Below the pieces are notes generated by a model. It was not told the origin of the DNA and did no database searches. It saw only the letters and a list, made by a program, of their open reading frames with translations. Below are positions 1-9,551 of a stretch of 31,598 nucleotides of DNA, piece after piece. Position numbers and translations under genes: made by a program. Source of the DNA: Entamoeba invadens IP1 (Eukaryota; Evosea; Mastigamoebida; Endamoebidae); assembly GCF_000330505.1 (NCBI RefSeq), contig NW_004443761.1, positions 46,478-78,075 of the forward strand. Reading direction: 5' to 3'. Every line of letters starts with the position of its first letter. Within the stretch, counting starts at the first letter, position 1.

Positions 1-531
1 CATTTTGTGTCATGTAATTGATAATTATTACGTATTAGTTTATCCACTCAAAATGTTTATTTATATTCAATATGAAAAGTACAATTTCAATGAGTTATTC
101 AAATAGAGTTATTTATTATATCCACCGACAAAACACAAAATACACTGATATGAGTTTTTAATAATTTAAGTAAGTTACTGTTTTATGGGGATTTTTTGTT
201 TTTCATTATTCTATTTTTTAAAAAAATATTTTATTATATGTTATTTGTGTTATTTGCAATAAACAACGACTACTTTTTTCATGGTTTTAAAGGTAAAACC
301 ATTAAGGCATTATTTTACATTATTATAAAATATATATTATAAATCATTTGTATGATCAAAGAGTGTTAGACTTATTAAATGTATACCATAAAAATAAAAA
401 GTGTGTTTTTTATAAATGTTACATCAAACCAGAACTTAAAATTTAGTATATATAAAATTAAATATTGTTTTATTTTTTATAATTTTTAGTTCATTTATTT
501 TTAAACAAATAAGTAATAATTAATTATTAAA
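1..531. other. AT-rich left flank, no gene seen
   Basis: Very AT-rich spacer downstream of the LRR gene, which reads away from it. I see no open frame with protein-like composition, no tRNA-like fold and no clear terminal repeat. It probably contains the 3' untranslated region of the LRR gene. Confidence 0.6.
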
Positions 532-1485
532 TTAATTTCGATAAACGACAGTGTTTGATGGGAAACACCGATCACCAAGTGATATCATACTCAGTGGTAT
601 TGTCACACTACTTAGATTACCACATCCAATGAAACAATAATTTCCTATTGATGTAACACTAGATGGTATTATCACGCTACTTAGATTATCGCACCAACTG
701 AAACAATATTCTTCAATTAATGACACGCCTGAAGGTATTGTCACACTGTTAAGACTACTACATTCACTGAAACAATTATAATTAATTGATGTGACACTCG
801 AAGGAATTGTGACACTGCTAAGATTAATACATCCACTAAAACAACTATCACCAATATAAGTCACACTTGATGGTATTATCATGCTGCTTAAACTGCTACA
901 TTGACGGAAACACTGATCACCAAGTGATTTCACACTAAGTGGTATCGTAATACTGCTTAGATTAATACAATTACCAAAACTAAATTCATTCATATATATC
1001 ACACCTAATGGTATTGTAACACTCGTTAGACTACTACATCCATAGAAACATTCTTCACCAATTGATATTACACTTGATGGAATGTTATTACCATATTTCT
1101 CTCTATTATTTTGAGTGTAAGTTACATTTTTAAACTCGATGTTTCGACTATTGTTTTTGTCAACAGTTTCGAAATCAACATCAAACCAAACAATAATTCG
1201 ATATAACTCTCTCTTCAAAACACCTTTATTTTCACTATCTTCATTTTCTTCTGTGTTGATCATAAATCCGTTGCCAAAATTCTCGTCCGTTACATCCCAC
1301 AAGTGAAGTGTCTCGATGTTTGGAAAGTTTCTAAATGTTTTGGAATTCAACGGAATTGGGTTGAAGTGAAACTTCTCCATGTTACCATTAAACTTCTTGC
1401 ACACCAACTCTAAGTTAATAAAGTCTCTGATAGTCTTGAAATTCTTCGAGACTATCATAATGTGATAACCAGAAAGTTGAGACAT
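532..1485 (-). CDS. BspA-like leucine-rich repeat protein (LRR_5 type)
   Basis: A 317-residue protein. The first ~134 residues are a non-repeat head of the kind seen on Entamoeba BspA-family proteins (VCKKFNGN near residue 28, then FPNIETLHLWDV near 54). From residue 135 to the end come eight 23-residue repeats, seven full and one partial, of the pattern IPSSVxSIGxxCFxxCxxLSSVT. This is the BspA / Treponema pallidum LRR class. The family is hugely expanded in Entamoeba, and at least one E. histolytica member is reported at the cell surface. There is no signal peptide or TM segment, so export is not obvious from sequence. The last repeat ends abruptly (CFPSNTVVYRN), which is the usual style for the family rather than a truncation. 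The start ATG is preceded by a TATA-like element about 40 bp upstream. The molecular function is unknown; the fold suggests protein binding. Confidence 0.9.
   Translation of the reverse strand: MSQLSGYHIMIVSKNFKTIRDFINLELVCKKFNGNMEKFHFNPIPLNSKTFRNFPNIETLHLWDVTDENFGNGFMINTEENEDSENKGVLKRELYRIIVWFDVDFETVDKNNSRNIEFKNVTYTQNNREKYGNNIPSSVISIGEECFYGCSSLTSVTIPLGVIYMNEFSFGNCINLSSITIPLSVKSLGDQCFRQCSSLSSMIIPSSVTYIGDSCFSGCINLSSVTIPSSVTSINYNCFSECSSLNSVTIPSGVSLIEEYCFSWCDNLSSVIIPSSVTSIGNYCFIGCGNLSSVTIPLSMISLGDRCFPSNTVVYRN
535..1083 (-). repeat. 69-bp tandem coding repeats of the LRR gene
   Basis: Eight diverged 69-bp units, each encoding one 23-residue LRR. The motif for IPSSVT recurs at exact 69-bp spacing. 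Such arrays can expand or contract by unequal exchange and can recombine with other BspA genes. Confidence 0.85.
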
Positions 1486-1520
1486 TTTGATATTCTTAGT
1501 TATTCGTCGTTTAATTATTA

Positions 1521-1529
1521 ATAAATACT
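1521..1529 (-). promoter_or_regulatory. Entamoeba TATA-like element of the LRR gene
   Basis: Read on the minus strand this is AGTATTTAT, close to the E. histolytica core element GTATTTAAA, and it lies about 36-44 bp upstream of the LRR start codon. Entamoeba 5' leaders are very short, so the spacing is plausible. This is a match by eye only. Confidence 0.4.
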
Positions 1530-1707
1530 TTTAATTGATTTTATTGGTAATTTTATAAATCATTTATCAATGAATGTTATTTAATAATACTATAAGAATG
1601 TTATATTTAAATAAAAAATAATAATTAAAATACAAATAACATATTTTGAAAACAAATGATAGAGAATTAATCATTTCTTTGATAGTTGTTTTGTTGTTAT
1701 TTTCAAA

Positions 1708-1834
1708 CAGGGCTGCAAACCTCAATTAAATAACCGTTTTTGAAAAAGAAAAAATGGCATTTTATCTTTTTGGATAAAATAAAAAATCCTATTCACAAAA
1801 GAATTTTTTTGCTCAATTTAAAGAAAATAATCAC
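1708..1834. mobile_element. Unpaired terminus of a hAT element (same family as 14968-18097)
   Basis: It starts CAGGGCTGCAAACC, a typical hAT-style CAGGG terminus pointing rightward. The 127 bp are the near-identical reverse complement of 17971-18097 (about seven differences by eye, one an indel). The matching opposite terminus (like 14968 onward) was not found between here and 4294, so this copy is truncated or internally rearranged. The 8 bp outside it are TTTTCAAA. Confidence 0.8.
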
Positions 1835-1929
1835 AATCAAAAACCCAACAAGATATAAATATCAATTTCGATCATATTTATTTAAATAAAAACAAATATA
1901 ATATAATGTAAAATAACATTATTTAAGAA

Positions 1930-3559
1930 TAGGGTGCGCAACCGTTGACAAAATATTTGCTGTTTGCCCGTTTTTTAACACAAAATTATACTTTGCTATA
2001 ATCGTTTTATTTTTACAACTAATCGTGATCTTCAAAATATCGAAATCTGAAATATCATTTAAAAGATCTGCCATAACAACCAAAAAATCAAAGCTAAAAA
2101 ACGAACCAAAAAATAATATTATTTTTGTTATTATGCATTTTAGTTTTATAATTTACATTTTTACTTTAAAACTTTAATGCCAAAATTATTAAGCATTTTA
2201 ATTAAAAATCCAATATTTGCGCTTTTTTACCACCACGAATAAATGATATTATTTCAATGTTTTCAACAATTTCATATAATTGTTATATTGACTTTATATT
2301 ATGACAACAACAATACTTTTCATTATTGTTGACATTTAAAAACAAAGAAAACAAGCCAAAATATAAGTAAAATAAGTATTTGGTATAACAGTACTCGTTA
2401 AACTACAACAACATTATAAATCTAGTTAAAAAGACAATTAAATGATATTGTTTCTTTCTTTTGTTTTATATTTTATATGCAAATATTTAGTTTGATCATT
2501 CACATGATATTATAAGTTGTTTGACAACTTTTTTGCGTTTTTCATGATTATTATTATTTTTTCAATAAATTTTCCGATTAAATTAATAAATATTTTATTG
2601 TTGAAGTGATAACCACCAAAACATGTGTCATATTTAAATTTTATCTACATTATGATACAATATTATCGATAGCAAATAAACAACACCAAATTTCTTTCCT
2701 TAATAATAATTATCAAATTTTCTATATTATTTTGTTTTTTGTTTATTTTTTTGCTCATTGATAATTATATACACATTAATAACTTCAACAAAAAGACAAT
2801 AGTCTCTTGTGGTTGTAAGTTGTTGGAACATACAGAGATTGTTATAACAATCTTTTTATAGACATTTCAACAATTAATCATCTTTGTTTTTATTATTTAT
2901 TTTTATTACCACATACAAATTGATCTCTTTAAACGAAAACTTCTTGTTTTAACTGTTGTATTTAGTTGAATCAATAAAATGTCAAAGTCGTCTTTAATTA
3001 CAATAAATTAAAAATGACTCATATCATTTTATTAAAAAATCAATTGTTAATTCATTTTTTTGTGTATACCATGTTTATCAATACACTATTCATATAGCAT
3101 TTTAAACGGTGTCTTAATGTTTTTAGGTCCAATTGTAATTTCATTATTATGTTGCTTGTGTTATATTTAAAGAATTTTACAATAAAGTTGGAAATAAAAA
3201 CAACAATGTGTTGTTTATACCAAATTAAAAAATTTGCTGTCAATTTTTTATCTAATAAATTATATAACTTTTTTTGTTATCTTATTTTTTCAATTGTTCT
3301 AAATTGTCTTTTATAAAATACAAAATATCAAAAATGTTGTTTTTAATTATTATTTGTTTTTTTATCAACTTTTGAAACAAATAAAAAGTTTATTTACTTT
3401 TTATAGAATACTGTTCACACGTTTCAATATTAAGACAGATTTTACAAAGTGTGCTCATTTTTATCAATAAAAAAATAAATTGACATATTTCACTATTTTT
3501 TACAATGAAAAAAAAGATTTCATAAAAATGAAAAATTACTCTCACGGTTGCGCACACTA
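1930..3559. mobile_element. Non-autonomous hAT element A, 1630 bp, with TSD
   Basis: The terminal inverted repeats are TAGGGTGCGCAACCG at the left and CGGTTGCGCACACTA at the right. Flanking direct repeats TTTAAGAA lie at 1922-1929 and 3560-3567, an 8-bp target duplication as expected for hAT. The match can be stretched to 10 bp (TATTTAAGAA), so the exact boundary is uncertain by two bases. No transposase-like reading frame survives inside. Its left end resembles the right end of element B (15239-16621), sharing motifs such as TGCCCGTTTTTTA and GACCAAAAAATCAAA-like stretches. A and B are therefore one family in opposite orientation. A sits just past the hAT terminus at 1708, probably nested in that older element. 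Confidence 0.85.
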
Positions 3560-3626
3560 TTTAAGAAGACAATTATTTTTATATAGATTTTGTTTCTAAT
3601 TAAAACACGTTTAAAATCCTTTGAAA

Positions 3627-3760
3627 CAGAATGTCCAAAAAATTAAGATAAGTCCCAAGTTAAGTGTTTTGACTAATACTCCTGTTTTTATAGATATTTT
3701 AAATTGTAATATAAAAAACAAAATGATAATTTGGGAAAAATCATTTTTTTGGACACTCTG
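3627..3760. mobile_element. MITE of 134 bp (CAGAxTGTCC family)
   Basis: The ends are CAGAATGTCCAAAAAA and, inverted, TTTTTTGGACACTCTG. The termini stay weakly complementary for roughly 35 bp. The element is flanked by the direct repeat TTTGAAA at 3620-3626 and 3761-3767. The TSD is 7 bp, or 8 bp with one decayed base. It is non-coding and too small to encode anything. The terminus shape is hAT-like. Confidence 0.75.
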
Positions 3761-4018
3761 TTTGAAATGAGATATAGTCGCATCAAATTAATTAAAGGAT
3801 TTTCTTTGTAAAAAGTTTTTTTCTATAATAATAGCCAAAGACACAATGATTTAAAGTACATATATATAAAAGATATAAAAACAATTTAACAATAAAAAGT
3901 GATATAAATAATTAAAATATGTTTAAAAAACCTCTTCTATTTGTGATATTATTTAAAAATATAGTTAATTTAACCTAAAGATATAACATAAAAAATATCA
4001 AATACATTTATTACCTAT

Positions 4019-4106
4019 CATGGTTAGACATGTGATTTTTTATTTTAATTAATAATCATATTTTTATTAAAAATAACAACTTCCTTAAATCTTTTGTCTA
4101 ACCACG
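4019..4106. mobile_element. Miniature inverted-repeat element of 88 bp
   Basis: The ends are CATGGTTAGACA and TGTCTAACCACG, inverted with one mismatch. They are flanked by the direct repeat TACCTAT at 4012-4018 and 4107-4113. At 88 bp it is close to the smallest size for a MITE. It sits about 190 bp upstream of the glycosyltransferase-like start codon, so it may lie in that gene's promoter region. Confidence 0.65.
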
Positions 4107-4293
4107 TACCTATAAAAATAGTCACTATTTAACAATTTAAAAAGTATAAAAAATGTTTTAGTATATTAACAAGAATTATAAAGAATAATTGAATCAAACC
4201 AACTTCAAAAAATTTGATAACCAATTTGTTACGAAAAAAATACCAATAACTAACTTTTAAAAAACAACCAAAACACATCTAATAATTAAAAGA

Positions 4294-5367
4294 ATGACCT
4301 ATTCAAATTCATGTATAATAATATTCTCACTGATATCATTGATATTCTTCATTATTTTAACATTTGACACCACTTCACATTTATCAAAAAACAAGATTAA
4401 TAAGAAATACAACGTTTCTAAAGATGTTCCACATTACTTTTCTAATGGGAAAATAAATGTTGAAAATTTCAATTATTCAGGCATATGTCATGAAGTGTTC
4501 AAATACAAACCACACAACAAAAAAGATCTTTGGCTGTCTGCTGTTGGTTTTAAAGACATCAATTACTGGAGAAAAATAAGAGCCGACACAATACTCTCAA
4601 TGGGACTCGCCAAATCATCAATACCACATGCCGACAAAGTCGTATTGTTACTTGAAGGTCTTGAAATTCCAGAGTTTTTCAAGATTTCTGATGCCAATGG
4701 ATTTAAAGTTGTTAAAATGAAAATCACAACAAACGTGACAGGACAAGACGCGACAAGGCGGTTTATTGCATTTGAAGAATTTATGAGAGAAAATCGTCAC
4801 AAATATGAGAGGGTGTTAGTCAGTGACCAACGAGATGTTTTTATATTTGCGGACTTCTTCTCCACTTTTAGTGAAGAACAAATCAACTTTGTTGCTGAGT
4901 GTAATTACGATCAAATAAATTGTATTGATTTCACAGAACGAGGAAATTTCAATGTGATGAATTACACATATGGAAAACGTGTTTCTGAAGAGTTCCGAAG
5001 CAACAAGTCGTTATTGGTCAACGTTGGCACTGTCTTTGGTGGGTCTGAAAAGGTGTACCAATATTTGAAGTTGTACAAAGACAACATTGATACAACTAAG
5101 TGGAAGAAATGGTTCTACGATCAGATTCTGCACAACCACATCTACTATTCTTATTACTACAATAGACCAGAAACTAACAGCACTCTTGAAAGGTGCACAC
5201 AAAGATTCTGTTTTAGAGAAAGAGGAACAGCTACTTATGATGTGTCTAAAAAGAAGCTGTTTACAAGTGTGACGGGATGCTCACCTGTGTTGAGGCACAA
5301 ATATCTGGCAAAAGGGTTTTCCATTGACAATGATGGGTATTCAACAAAAATAAAGGATGTTAAATGA
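4294..5367 (+). CDS. Type II membrane glycosyltransferase-like protein
   Basis: 357 residues. A short N-terminal cytosolic stretch is followed by one hydrophobic segment (about residues 7-24), the layout of a Golgi or ER type II enzyme. The body has the landmarks of GT-A nucleotide-sugar transferases: RVLVSDQRDVFIFADFF at 173-189, with two aspartates (178, 181) in the metal-binding position; VNVGTVFGG at 242-250, matching the usual N-S-G-x-x-x-G loop; and YDQxLHN at 275-281, a conserved DQ. Near the C-terminus TGCSPVLRHKY resembles the substrate-site P-x-x-x-H-x-Y. I cannot assign a CAZy family or a sugar. It ends 338 bp from the convergent Hgl stop. The start ATG is the first in frame and is followed directly by the signal anchor. 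Confidence 0.75.
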   Translation: MTYSNSCIIIFSLISLIFFIILTFDTTSHLSKNKINKKYNVSKDVPHYFSNGKINVENFNYSGICHEVFKYKPHNKKDLWLSAVGFKDINYWRKIRADTILSMGLAKSSIPHADKVVLLLEGLEIPEFFKISDANGFKVVKMKITTNVTGQDATRRFIAFEEFMRENRHKYERVLVSDQRDVFIFADFFSTFSEEQINFVAECNYDQINCIDFTERGNFNVMNYTYGKRVSEEFRSNKSLLVNVGTVFGGSEKVYQYLKLYKDNIDTTKWKKWFYDQILHNHIYYSYYYNRPETNSTLERCTQRFCFRERGTATYDVSKKKLFTSVTGCSPVLRHKYLAKGFSIDNDGYSTKIKDVK

Positions 5368-5705
5368 ATATTTAATTTATTTTAATTATAAATGTAATAT
5401 AAACAATGTTTACACCAATTTATAAAATAACATTGAAAAAAATATTTTTTAAAAATCAAGATATTTTCAATAATTTTACGTTTTTGTGAATTACATTACA
5501 ATACACAAAAACAAAAAGTTATTGTATCCCAATATAACATTTCAACATAAAACTTAATGTTTTAAGTGTTAACAAAAATGTTTATTTTAATATTAATTTT
5601 TAATTTACTTTTAAAAAATATAACACACAAATTTTTAATTGTTTTTAATAAATTATAAGAAGTTGAACAAAAAAAGTAAAGAAAACTTCAATTATTGGGC
5701 TTTTT
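5368..5705. other. Convergent 3' spacer
   Basis: 338 bp between the stops of the glycosyltransferase-like gene and Hgl. It is strongly AT-rich with several TAATTT-like stretches that could serve either transcript for polyadenylation. I see no gene, repeat or transposon end in it. Confidence 0.5.
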
Positions 5706-8700
5706 TTACTCGTTGAAGTTGGTATTGGCTGCTTCGTTATCTGCTGCCTTAAACTGGGCATTTTCATTTGCAACGTTCACTACGTTTTTCATAGCGGAGC
5801 TAACCAATTGATAAGTCTTGAAAAGACCAATAGAGACGGCGATGAGAGCAACCACAAGTGCGACAACGACAGCAGCGACGGTAGTTGCAGCTGCAATGGC
5901 ACCAGAGTTGTTGATTTCACCAGCAAGAATGCAGAGTACCTTTTCGTTCAGTTGTTGTGTCAAGTCGGACTGGTTCATCACCATACAGTTACCACATGCA
6001 TCGAGTTGGTAATGTTCGGTTTCAGTATCTGCAAACATGACAAGTGAAGCTCCTCCATCAATATACGAACATTGGCAGTAGAAGCATCTGGCCTGGTTTG
6101 ATGTCAGTGTTGGGAACTCTTCTGATACAATGCATTGTTTGTCTCTATATTCGACCTCTCCTGTTAATGGATTGCATTTTGCGTCTTCACACAAATTTCT
6201 TGGGATTGGTTCTGAGTTGTCATAAGTTTTGTTCCAGTAATGTTTACACTTTACTGTTCCTGCTTCCAAGCTTTCTTTATATGTTGGTGATCCACCTTCA
6301 CAAGTCTCAACACATTCGTATCTGTAGCACAAATTATTCAATTTTACATTTGATTGTTCTCTGAAGTATTCAGTGTCCTCCAATGGATCATTTTTGTTAA
6401 ATTCAATAAATTTGCAGTAAAACCCATTATTAGCATCACATGTAAAGGTTGGTCGTCTGCAACCATAGTCAACATTTTCCGCAGTTTGTGCACATACATT
6501 GTCGTCTGCAAATGAAGGACATCTGTTTTGATTTACACAGACGGTCGAGTCGCATGGCATCGAACGCATGACAATGTCAGTCTTATCATATATCTTTTGT
6601 CTTGTCTCTTCTAATAACTTTGTCGCATTATCACAAAGATTGTAAACGAATTTGCAGTTACCGTTCTCGAGTGCTTCAACAGAACAATTTTTTGGTTTGC
6701 ATTTGAAATCGGGGTCGACTACACACTCATTTTCTAAACAAAGATATTGAACTCCATTTTGTTCCTTTGGACATTCATTCACAACTTGAAATTCTTTTTC
6801 TTCAACTTCACCACCACTTGGTTTGATAACACATTGTTTGCAATCACTTTTAGAAAATGTCCATTCACAGTACGCCTCCTTATCGGCTTCTGCCATAAAT
6901 TCTTCTGATTGTGGATACCCGTAACCAAAGTTGAACGGATCAAATTTATCAGAGTAATGATACTTGTAATTGATTAAATCCATACAGTCACCAAACTTCT
7001 TAAAGATTTCACCAAAGAGATCTTCTTCTTGGCAATTGAGAGGGTAGCGCGGGAAACACTGGTTGTTTTTACAATCTTTGGGAATGCTGTATTTAATACT
7101 AACGCCACTCTCAGAAGTCCAAGTTGGCGTGACTGTTTTGTCAATACAGTTTGATTGATACTTGTTGTCAGTGCAGACAGCGCATTGTGGAATCGCTTTG
7201 ACTGTGTAAGAGCATTTGGCAGTTATGTTGTCGTAAGTGTATGTATAAGCAGAGTCGTCCTGTCCACATTCAAGTGAGATACACTCTTTGCAGAATTTTT
7301 GTGGTTCAACAATCACAGAATCTATTTCATTTGGAAATATACACTTTCCATTAACACAAGAACCCGCAAATGATCCACAAGAACTTTTTGAGGAAGAACA
7401 TGACTCGGTGTATTGCACTTTGTTGTTAACAAGTTTACATACACCACAATTAACAAAGAGCTCACTGTCAGTCTTAAGCTGTGTCAAAACACAAGCATTG
7501 TCCTTGCATGTATAACCCCACATATTTTTACATTTTTCTTTTGAATCGTCATTTGCATAAGCAACTTCTTGTTTACATTCAATTGGTACATACTCTACCT
7601 TTCCAGTTTTCTCATTGCATGTTGCTTTCATGCAATCTTTGTTTATCAAATCCTCCTTACATGTTGATGTAATACAGTGAGGATTGTCGGTTGTGTAGTC
7701 GCAGATTTGTGTTCCATCTTGGCAGTAATTTCCATTGGGGTTCTGGTCACATTCACATAAATTATTTGTATCTGCGTTGCATCTGCACTTTGACTCGGTG
7801 ACAGACCCACCGCATTGGGAATATTTGTCGCAAGTTAATCTATTCTCACATTGACCCGTTTTTTCGTTGCACCTTGCCTCATAGCAATCCATTTCGACAT
7901 ACGGTATTGTTTTCACACAGACCTTCTTTTCGAGTGTGCAAGATAAGTCGGCACTGCACTTGTACTGCTGGCATTTTGACGTCTTTATTGGGCATTTTTC
8001 TTTTCCTTTTTGATCCTTAACACAGTAACCAGATTTGGTATCACACTTGTAAGTGTAACAATAACCGTCTGCTGCTGGTTGGTCATCAAGTTGGCAGTTA
8101 TCTTTTAGGGCACATTTCGAAGTGACTTTGTTGTCTGGGCATGTTGCAGTCATACACGAAACTGGTGGTCGACATGATTCGTTATACCTTGAGTAAACAC
8201 ATCCTTCAAGGTCCTTGCATACACGGTCTCCTACACAATCAGCGGGACAGGAAGTCTTGGCTTTTGGTTTAGCTGGTGGCCAAGGCATGCATGTAGCTGT
8301 TTTTGTATCACAGTATGTATAGAAACAGGTGTTTTCACAACACATTGGACACGTGCATCTATTCTTTGCATCACAAAAACCATTACACTTGTTTTTATCA
8401 CATCTTTGGGTCAAATTAGCTCTGATACCATCAAATGCTTCATTGATCATCTGTGGTATTTTTGAAGGTTCTGTAGTTTCATGGAAATGGTCTCCAAGCG
8501 ACAAAAGTGTTGTCAATTTAGCTGTCATCGCAGGACCTTGTCTGTTTAGTGATACAACATGAACTGTCAATCCTGCATCATCAAAACTAGTTTTTGCGTT
8601 GAAAGCAGTGTTGATCCCTTCATCAGTTAACACAAAGATGGTCCCTCTCTGTATTGTACCAGATTTTACCTTTGGTGCCAAGTCTCTTTGTGCAGCAACA

Positions 8701-9551
8701 ATGAGAGTGTCAACCTTACCCTTTGCTGGTTCAAAAGAAGACAAAAAAAGTCCGTTGATTTGTGCAAGTGGTTTTTTGATTGAAGCGTAAGCTTCTCCTT
8801 TTAAATAGTAAATGGTTACATCGTTGGTGACTGAAGAGAGTTGGATGTGATTATTAAATGCGTCTTGAGCCGACTTCAACACGCCTTTGTCTGAAATTCC
8901 CCAGACTATAACCATCTCTGATACTACATTATTTGGTGTAAAAGACTTCTTACACTTTGAAGTGGTGTTTGTCTGATAGTCTTCAATAAACTTTGAATCA
9001 TATCCATTGAAACTTCTAAACGTGATCGACTTTCCTCCAATAAAATCAAATCTACAAATAGTGTAATCATTGTTCAGCACAGAATTTCTTTTCTTACTTA
9101 ATATGATGTTGACAAGTGGGCTTTTAGCAGCATATTGATAACAATTCTGTCCATTTACATTTACTGGTATCATCTTATCATCAGAAGTGGGCACTCTGTC
9201 CCAATCAATTTCGAATTTTTGAATTGCATATCCATAGTCCTTTTGGCAAAAGTCTTGATCTGGATATTTGTCCAAGTCCGGATTTCTAGACAAGTCAATG
9301 TTGTTATCTTCGTTCATAGTATTTGTTACCCATATATTGTTTTCTTTTTGTGTCCAAACAAAGTGTCTCCATGGCTGCATCGCAAGGTAATAGAAGATGT
9401 CTACTCCATTATCAAAAGAATGTTGCCACATACCAGCATTCTTTCCTCTTCCAATTCTACCAATATCATAAATGTCGACATCGCCACTGAAATCGTTAAG
9501 AAGGTCAGCATTTGTTAAAAACAATAATAATGTTGAGAGAATAATAAACAT
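5706..9551 (-). CDS. hgl: Gal/GalNAc lectin heavy subunit
   Basis: 1281 residues, the usual family length. A signal peptide (about 1-15) is followed by the three-part Hgl architecture: a Cys/Trp-containing region (Cys at 102, 137, 166, 200 with several Trp); a region with no cysteine at all, 201-383, whose EMVIVWGIS and GTIFVLTDEG strands resemble a von Willebrand A fold; and a long Cys-rich region from 384 to about 1210. A single TM helix (about 1217-1244, Ala/Val-rich) leads to a 37-residue cytosolic tail starting KTYQLVSSAMKN, typical of Hgl. In E. histolytica this subunit is disulphide-linked to a GPI-anchored light subunit, binds host galactose/GalNAc glycans in adherence and contact-dependent killing, and signals through its tail. 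No light-subunit gene is visible here. The frame is intact. It is divergent from Igl. Confidence 0.95.
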   Translation of the reverse strand: MFIILSTLLLFLTNADLLNDFSGDVDIYDIGRIGRGKNAGMWQHSFDNGVDIFYYLAMQPWRHFVWTQKENNIWVTNTMNEDNNIDLSRNPDLDKYPDQDFCQKDYGYAIQKFEIDWDRVPTSDDKMIPVNVNGQNCYQYAAKSPLVNIILSKKRNSVLNNDYTICRFDFIGGKSITFRSFNGYDSKFIEDYQTNTTSKCKKSFTPNNVVSEMVIVWGISDKGVLKSAQDAFNNHIQLSSVTNDVTIYYLKGEAYASIKKPLAQINGLFLSSFEPAKGKVDTLIVAAQRDLAPKVKSGTIQRGTIFVLTDEGINTAFNAKTSFDDAGLTVHVVSLNRQGPAMTAKLTTLLSLGDHFHETTEPSKIPQMINEAFDGIRANLTQRCDKNKCNGFCDAKNRCTCPMCCENTCFYTYCDTKTATCMPWPPAKPKAKTSCPADCVGDRVCKDLEGCVYSRYNESCRPPVSCMTATCPDNKVTSKCALKDNCQLDDQPAADGYCYTYKCDTKSGYCVKDQKGKEKCPIKTSKCQQYKCSADLSCTLEKKVCVKTIPYVEMDCYEARCNEKTGQCENRLTCDKYSQCGGSVTESKCRCNADTNNLCECDQNPNGNYCQDGTQICDYTTDNPHCITSTCKEDLINKDCMKATCNEKTGKVEYVPIECKQEVAYANDDSKEKCKNMWGYTCKDNACVLTQLKTDSELFVNCGVCKLVNNKVQYTESCSSSKSSCGSFAGSCVNGKCIFPNEIDSVIVEPQKFCKECISLECGQDDSAYTYTYDNITAKCSYTVKAIPQCAVCTDNKYQSNCIDKTVTPTWTSESGVSIKYSIPKDCKNNQCFPRYPLNCQEEDLFGEIFKKFGDCMDLINYKYHYSDKFDPFNFGYGYPQSEEFMAEADKEAYCEWTFSKSDCKQCVIKPSGGEVEEKEFQVVNECPKEQNGVQYLCLENECVVDPDFKCKPKNCSVEALENGNCKFVYNLCDNATKLLEETRQKIYDKTDIVMRSMPCDSTVCVNQNRCPSFADDNVCAQTAENVDYGCRRPTFTCDANNGFYCKFIEFNKNDPLEDTEYFREQSNVKLNNLCYRYECVETCEGGSPTYKESLEAGTVKCKHYWNKTYDNSEPIPRNLCEDAKCNPLTGEVEYRDKQCIVSEEFPTLTSNQARCFYCQCSYIDGGASLVMFADTETEHYQLDACGNCMVMNQSDLTQQLNEKVLCILAGEINNSGAIAAATTVAAVVVALVVALIAVSIGLFKTYQLVSSAMKNVVNVANENAQFKAADNEAANTNFNE

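Noticed and set aside
535..1083. 69-bp tandem repeats read as a minisatellite or CRISPR-like array
   Set aside because: They encode in-frame 23-residue LRR units in an intact gene, there are no spacers, and the organism is a eukaryote.
3052..3243. 63-codon minus-strand frame inside element A as a gene
   Set aside because: Low-complexity composition with no hAT or other motif, and length within chance expectation.
5808..9518. Plus-strand open frames opposite Hgl
   Set aside because: They are antisense shadows of the Cys-rich coding sequence with no family features.
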